This document shows, piece after piece, positions 62,926 to 64,000 of a stretch of DNA of 64,000 bases. Numbering within the stretch: position 1 is the stretch's first letter; each line of letters starts with the position of its first letter. Both the position numbers and the translations under genes were made by a program. The DNA comes from Acidobacteriota bacterium (GTDB lineage Bacteria; Acidobacteriota; Vicinamibacteria; Vicinamibacterales; CAVVIG01). The stretch is from assembly GCA_003222395.1 (NCBI GenBank), contig QHWB01000039.1, positions 310,001-374,000 of the forward strand. Reading direction: 5' to 3'. The notes under the pieces were generated by a model that saw only the letters and a program-made list of their open reading frames with translations, was not told where the DNA came from and searched no databases.

Positions 62926-63879
62926 TTATTGTTGTTCCGCGACAATCGCCTGCTGCGTCTGCTGCACGGGCGCCTCGAACGACGGCAGCTTGCGCAGCAT
63001 CTCGGCGCGCAGCGGAAGAATGAATGAGAAGCGATAATCACCCTGCATGCGGCCGATCGGGATGCCGACGAGATCGCCGTGCTGGTTCAGCACGCCGCCG
63101 CCCGACACGCCGGGGTGGCCGTCGGTGAGGCAGGTCACCAGGCCGTTCGACGTCCGCTGGCCGACGTAGCCGGTCGAGAGGATGATTCCCTTCGAGTAGT
63201 CGTTGCCGAGCCGGAAGATCGGATCGGCGAAGTCGTAGGCGAACGACGTATCGAGATGCAGCGCCGGTAGATCGACTTCTTTCGTCTTGATGATCGCCCA
63301 GTCGCCGCTGTGGACCTCCACGTCGGCATCGCCCGTGTCGACGACCTTCGCTGAAATTTCTTTCCCCTGATACATCACCTTGACCGACGCGATCCGCCGC
63401 GACGACTGGCGGTCGTCGTCTTCTCGGAGCGCGACGACCGCGTGCTTGACGGTGATGAAGTAGCCGTGTCCGAGATAGCCGGCCGTGCCGTAATTGGTCT
63501 TGCCGAAGTTGTCGTACGAGTAGAGCTCGACGAAGCTGGTTCGGCGCTGACGCAGCAGCTGCACCGGCAGCAGCCCCATCTCGCTCTGCAGCTCCTGCTT
63601 GATCTCCGCCATCATCTTTGCGCGCGATCCGGTCGTCGGTCCGTCGGCGTCGTCCTTCGGCCTTGACGTCCGGCCGATCGTCGCCGCGGGCACGACCGCG
63701 TCGGTAGTCCGCGCATGTCCGAGCTCGCTGCGCACTTCGGCACGAAGCGCCTGCAGCTCGCGCTCGTACGATGCCTGCGCCGCCGCGTCGTGGCGGCGCG
63801 CGTGCAGAATGCCGAGCGTGAAGCCGGAGATCGCCGTGGCGGCGAGGGAGGTGATGAACACGAGGCGCCGAGAAATCAT
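62926..63879 (-). CDS. Membrane-anchored trypsin-like serine protease (S1 family)
   Basis: N-terminal TM; FITVKHAVVAL (His), DWAIIKTKEVDL (Asp), DGHPGVSGGGVLNQHGDLVGI (Ser). Confidence 0.8.
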   Translation of the reverse strand: MISRRLVFITSLAATAISGFTLGILHARRHDAAAQASYERELQALRAEVRSELGHARTTDAVVPAATIGRTSRPKDDADGPTTGSRAKMMAEIKQELQSEMGLLPVQLLRQRRTSFVELYSYDNFGKTNYGTAGYLGHGYFITVKHAVVALREDDDRQSSRRIASVKVMYQGKEISAKVVDTGDADVEVHSGDWAIIKTKEVDLPALHLDTSFAYDFADPIFRLGNDYSKGIILSTGYVGQRTSNGLVTCLTDGHPGVSGGGVLNQHGDLVGIPIGRMQGDYRFSFILPLRAEMLRKLPSFEAPVQQTQQAIVAEQQ

Positions 63880-63885
63880 TCTGTA

Positions 63886-63998
63886 CTCCAAGTTCGGCAG
63901 CTAAACCACCGTCCCCCAGCCTGCAGACGAGCTGCCGGCCGCGGTAGGTTTACAGCTTTGCGTTCCCGCACACGGCGGGATTGCCCTTTCGCTTGGAA
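63886..63998 (-). ncRNA. c-di-GMP-I (GEMM-I) riboswitch-like leader
   Basis: Minus strand UUCCAAGCGAAAGGGCAAUCCCGCCGUGUGCGGGAACGCAAAGCUGUAAACCUACC...GGUGGUUUAGCUGCCGAACUUGGAG; P1 UUCCAAG/CUUGGAG, P2 CCCGC/GCGGG, P3 AGCU..AAACC.ACC/GGU.GGUUUAGCU. Confidence 0.78.
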
Positions 63999-64000
63999 AG

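Overview
High-GC, gene-dense chromosomal window, probably from an Acidobacteriota (Vicinamibacter-like) genome; that placement is an inference from gene content. No phage, transposase, CRISPR or rRNA genes were recognised. Recognisable content: sugar-nucleotide enzymes, tRNA-Gly(CCC) and tRNA-Val(CAC), a 4-hydroxybenzoyl-CoA-reductase-like molybdoenzyme operon, a nucleoside/nucleobase salvage cluster (deoC, rpiB, hpt, amidohydrolase, upp), several two-component systems, an ECF sigma/anti-sigma/cohesin-like/CHAT-TPR cluster, an Mla-type lipid ABC transporter coupled to uvrB, and greA, TrmH-family and rarA housekeeping genes. Most interesting signals: (1) a c-di-GMP-I (GEMM) riboswitch-like leader at the right edge (minus strand) whose P1 stem pairs with the Shine-Dalgarno of a trypsin-like protease gene; (2) an in-frame coding mini-repeat (GPERAA-type) found in three CDSs in the same reading phase, one copy inside the predicted 4Fe-4S loop of the HcrB-like subunit; (3) a modular dispersed intergenic repeat family, one module of which is amplified as a 71-bp VNTR that abuts a truncated RES toxin; (4) at least six intergenic heptad (period-7) arrays, each with a different motif; (5) a set of gene relics (MazF/PemK-like, RES, ECF sigma C-terminus, metallopeptidase C-terminus, STAS C-terminus); (6) a predicted extracytoplasmic CHAT protease next to an ECF sigma/anti-sigma pair. 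All calls come from reading the sequence and the ORF track; no database searches were run.
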